Assembly (NCBI GenBank): GCA_025618425.1
Contig: CM046841.1
Coordinates: 5,870,883 to 5,934,882, forward strand
Direction of reading: 5' to 3'
Length of the DNA: 64,000 nt
Origin: Heliocidaris tuberculata
Taxonomy: Eukaryota; Echinodermata; Echinoidea; Camarodonta; Echinometridae
How positions within the stretch are numbered: position 1 is the stretch's first letter; each line of letters begins with the position of its first letter. Positions 63,204 through 64,000 of the stretch are shown here, one piece after another. The translations under genes were made by a program, and so were the position numbers. Below the pieces are notes generated by a model. The model was not told the DNA's origin, searched no databases, and worked only from the letters and a program-made list of their open reading frames with translations.

Positions 63204-63622
63204 GTAGAGGTGCACGGCCGATTTGGGAGACTTTCTCCCACTTGGGATACTTTGCTAACAAGGGGACAATAGAAACAACACCAACAACAAGGCACTTTTT
63301 CTTGGCCAAATTTTTTCCCCTCAGAAATCAGAAGCCCATTTGTTTTGTGTTTGAATCATAACAAAAAATCTTATGAAAACAGTAGACGGTGGATTTTTAA
63401 AGTAGACGGTCAAAAGGGGTACTTTTTCATGAGAAATCTGCTTATCACATTTTCATTTTGAGCCAAGGTAATCCCTTTGCTGCAAATGTAAACAAAGAAA
63501 ATTGGTCTCCTACATGGGAGACTGCCTCCCAAATAGGCCATCAAAAATGTTGACATAAGTCTCTGATAAAAGAGATGTCTCCCAAATAGGAAACAGTCTC
63601 CAATATAGGCCGTGCACCTCGA
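63204..63622. mobile_element. Inverted-repeat element, AGAGGTGCACGGCC ends
   Basis: AGAGGTGCACGGCCGATTTG with GGGAGAC at the left; GTCTCCAATATAGGCCGTGC with ACCTCGAC at the right. Interior repeats TGGGAGACT / CTCCCAAATAGG in both orientations. Target duplication unclear. Confidence 0.75.
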
Positions 63623-63900
63623 CTGTCCTTCTTCCTTTATCTTCTTCTCCTTCTTTCATCATCTTCATAATCTTCTTCTTCCTTTTGTTTTTCTTCATCT
63701 TTCCTTTTCCTCTTCTTCTTCTTTCATCCTCTTCTCCTATTTTCCACCTTTTTCTCTTTATTCTTTTATCTTCTTCTTCTTCCTTCTTTGATCGTTCTTT
63801 CTTCAACTTCTTGCCCTTTCATCGTCTGATTCGTATTCATCTTCTTCTCATTCTCCTTTTCCAACTTCTTCTTTCTTCTTTTTCGTGCTGCTCATTTAAA
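63623..63900 (+). repeat. Pyrimidine-rich (CTT)n-like tract
   Basis: Imperfect CTTCTT repeats for about 270 bp. The minus-strand Lys/Glu frame here is a composition artefact. Confidence 0.9.
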
Positions 63901-64000
63901 ATTAGGTCTAATTATAAGAAGATGACAGATTATAAGAAGTCTCCATTCCATAGCATTGCACACAATAATGATCGACCACTCATAGGCCCTTGCCTATGTG

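Noticed and set aside
63510..63806. Lys/Glu-rich 98-codon minus-strand frame
   Set aside because: Simple (CTT)n-like tract read on the other strand.

Overview
The window is animal nuclear DNA: genes split by spliceosomal introns with GT-AG borders, AT-rich intergenic sequence, abundant short inverted-repeat transposons, microsatellites and LINE tails. The palindrome TACATGTA, often extended to ACATGTACATGTA, recurs through non-coding DNA. Together with the gene content this suggests an invertebrate deuterostome, probably an echinoderm such as a sea urchin. The species call is inference. No prokaryotic, viral or CRISPR gene system is present.

Two protein genes can be reconstructed exon by exon, with reading frame kept across every join. 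(1) Dystrobrevin, plus strand: 17 coding exons from 19642 to 45526, giving 748 residues. It has the dystrophin-type EF-hand-like region, a complete ZZ zinc finger and the syntrophin/dystrophin-binding coiled coils. Its C-terminus is an unusual acidic tail built from a roughly nine-residue TDDE repeat. A possible upstream first exon lies in a CpG-rich patch at 1164-1230; it joins in the right phase to the exon at 19640. (2) LTV1, minus strand: nine coding exons from 61485 down to 54506, about 474 residues. It is the 40S ribosomal subunit biogenesis factor. The two genes are convergent, with about 9 kb between their stop codons.

Layout: 1-19640 has no convincing protein gene beyond the possible first exon and is dense in transposon remnants. 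These include a hAT-like element with an 8-bp target duplication, TTAA-flanked elements, a long foldback nested in a second inverted-repeat element, and a LINE 3' end. 19640-45526 is dystrobrevin; its introns carry more nested elements, a tandemly duplicated and broken copy of exon 3, and a 0.46-kb ATT microsatellite that abuts a splice acceptor. 45527-54505 is the 3' flank and intergenic DNA. 54506-61497 is LTV1, with a 22-bp minisatellite in one intron. 61690-63622 is a LINE reverse-transcriptase remnant broken by a 1-kb inverted-repeat element and bordered by a smaller one. 63623-64000 is pyrimidine-rich.

The genes have unrelated jobs: dystrobrevin is a scaffold of the dystrophin-associated complex, and LTV1 acts in small-subunit maturation. 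Nothing suggests they work together. The most unusual things here are structural: the dystrobrevin nonapeptide tail, the triplicated exon 3 segment, the microsatellite that supplies a polypyrimidine tract, and the nested transposons.
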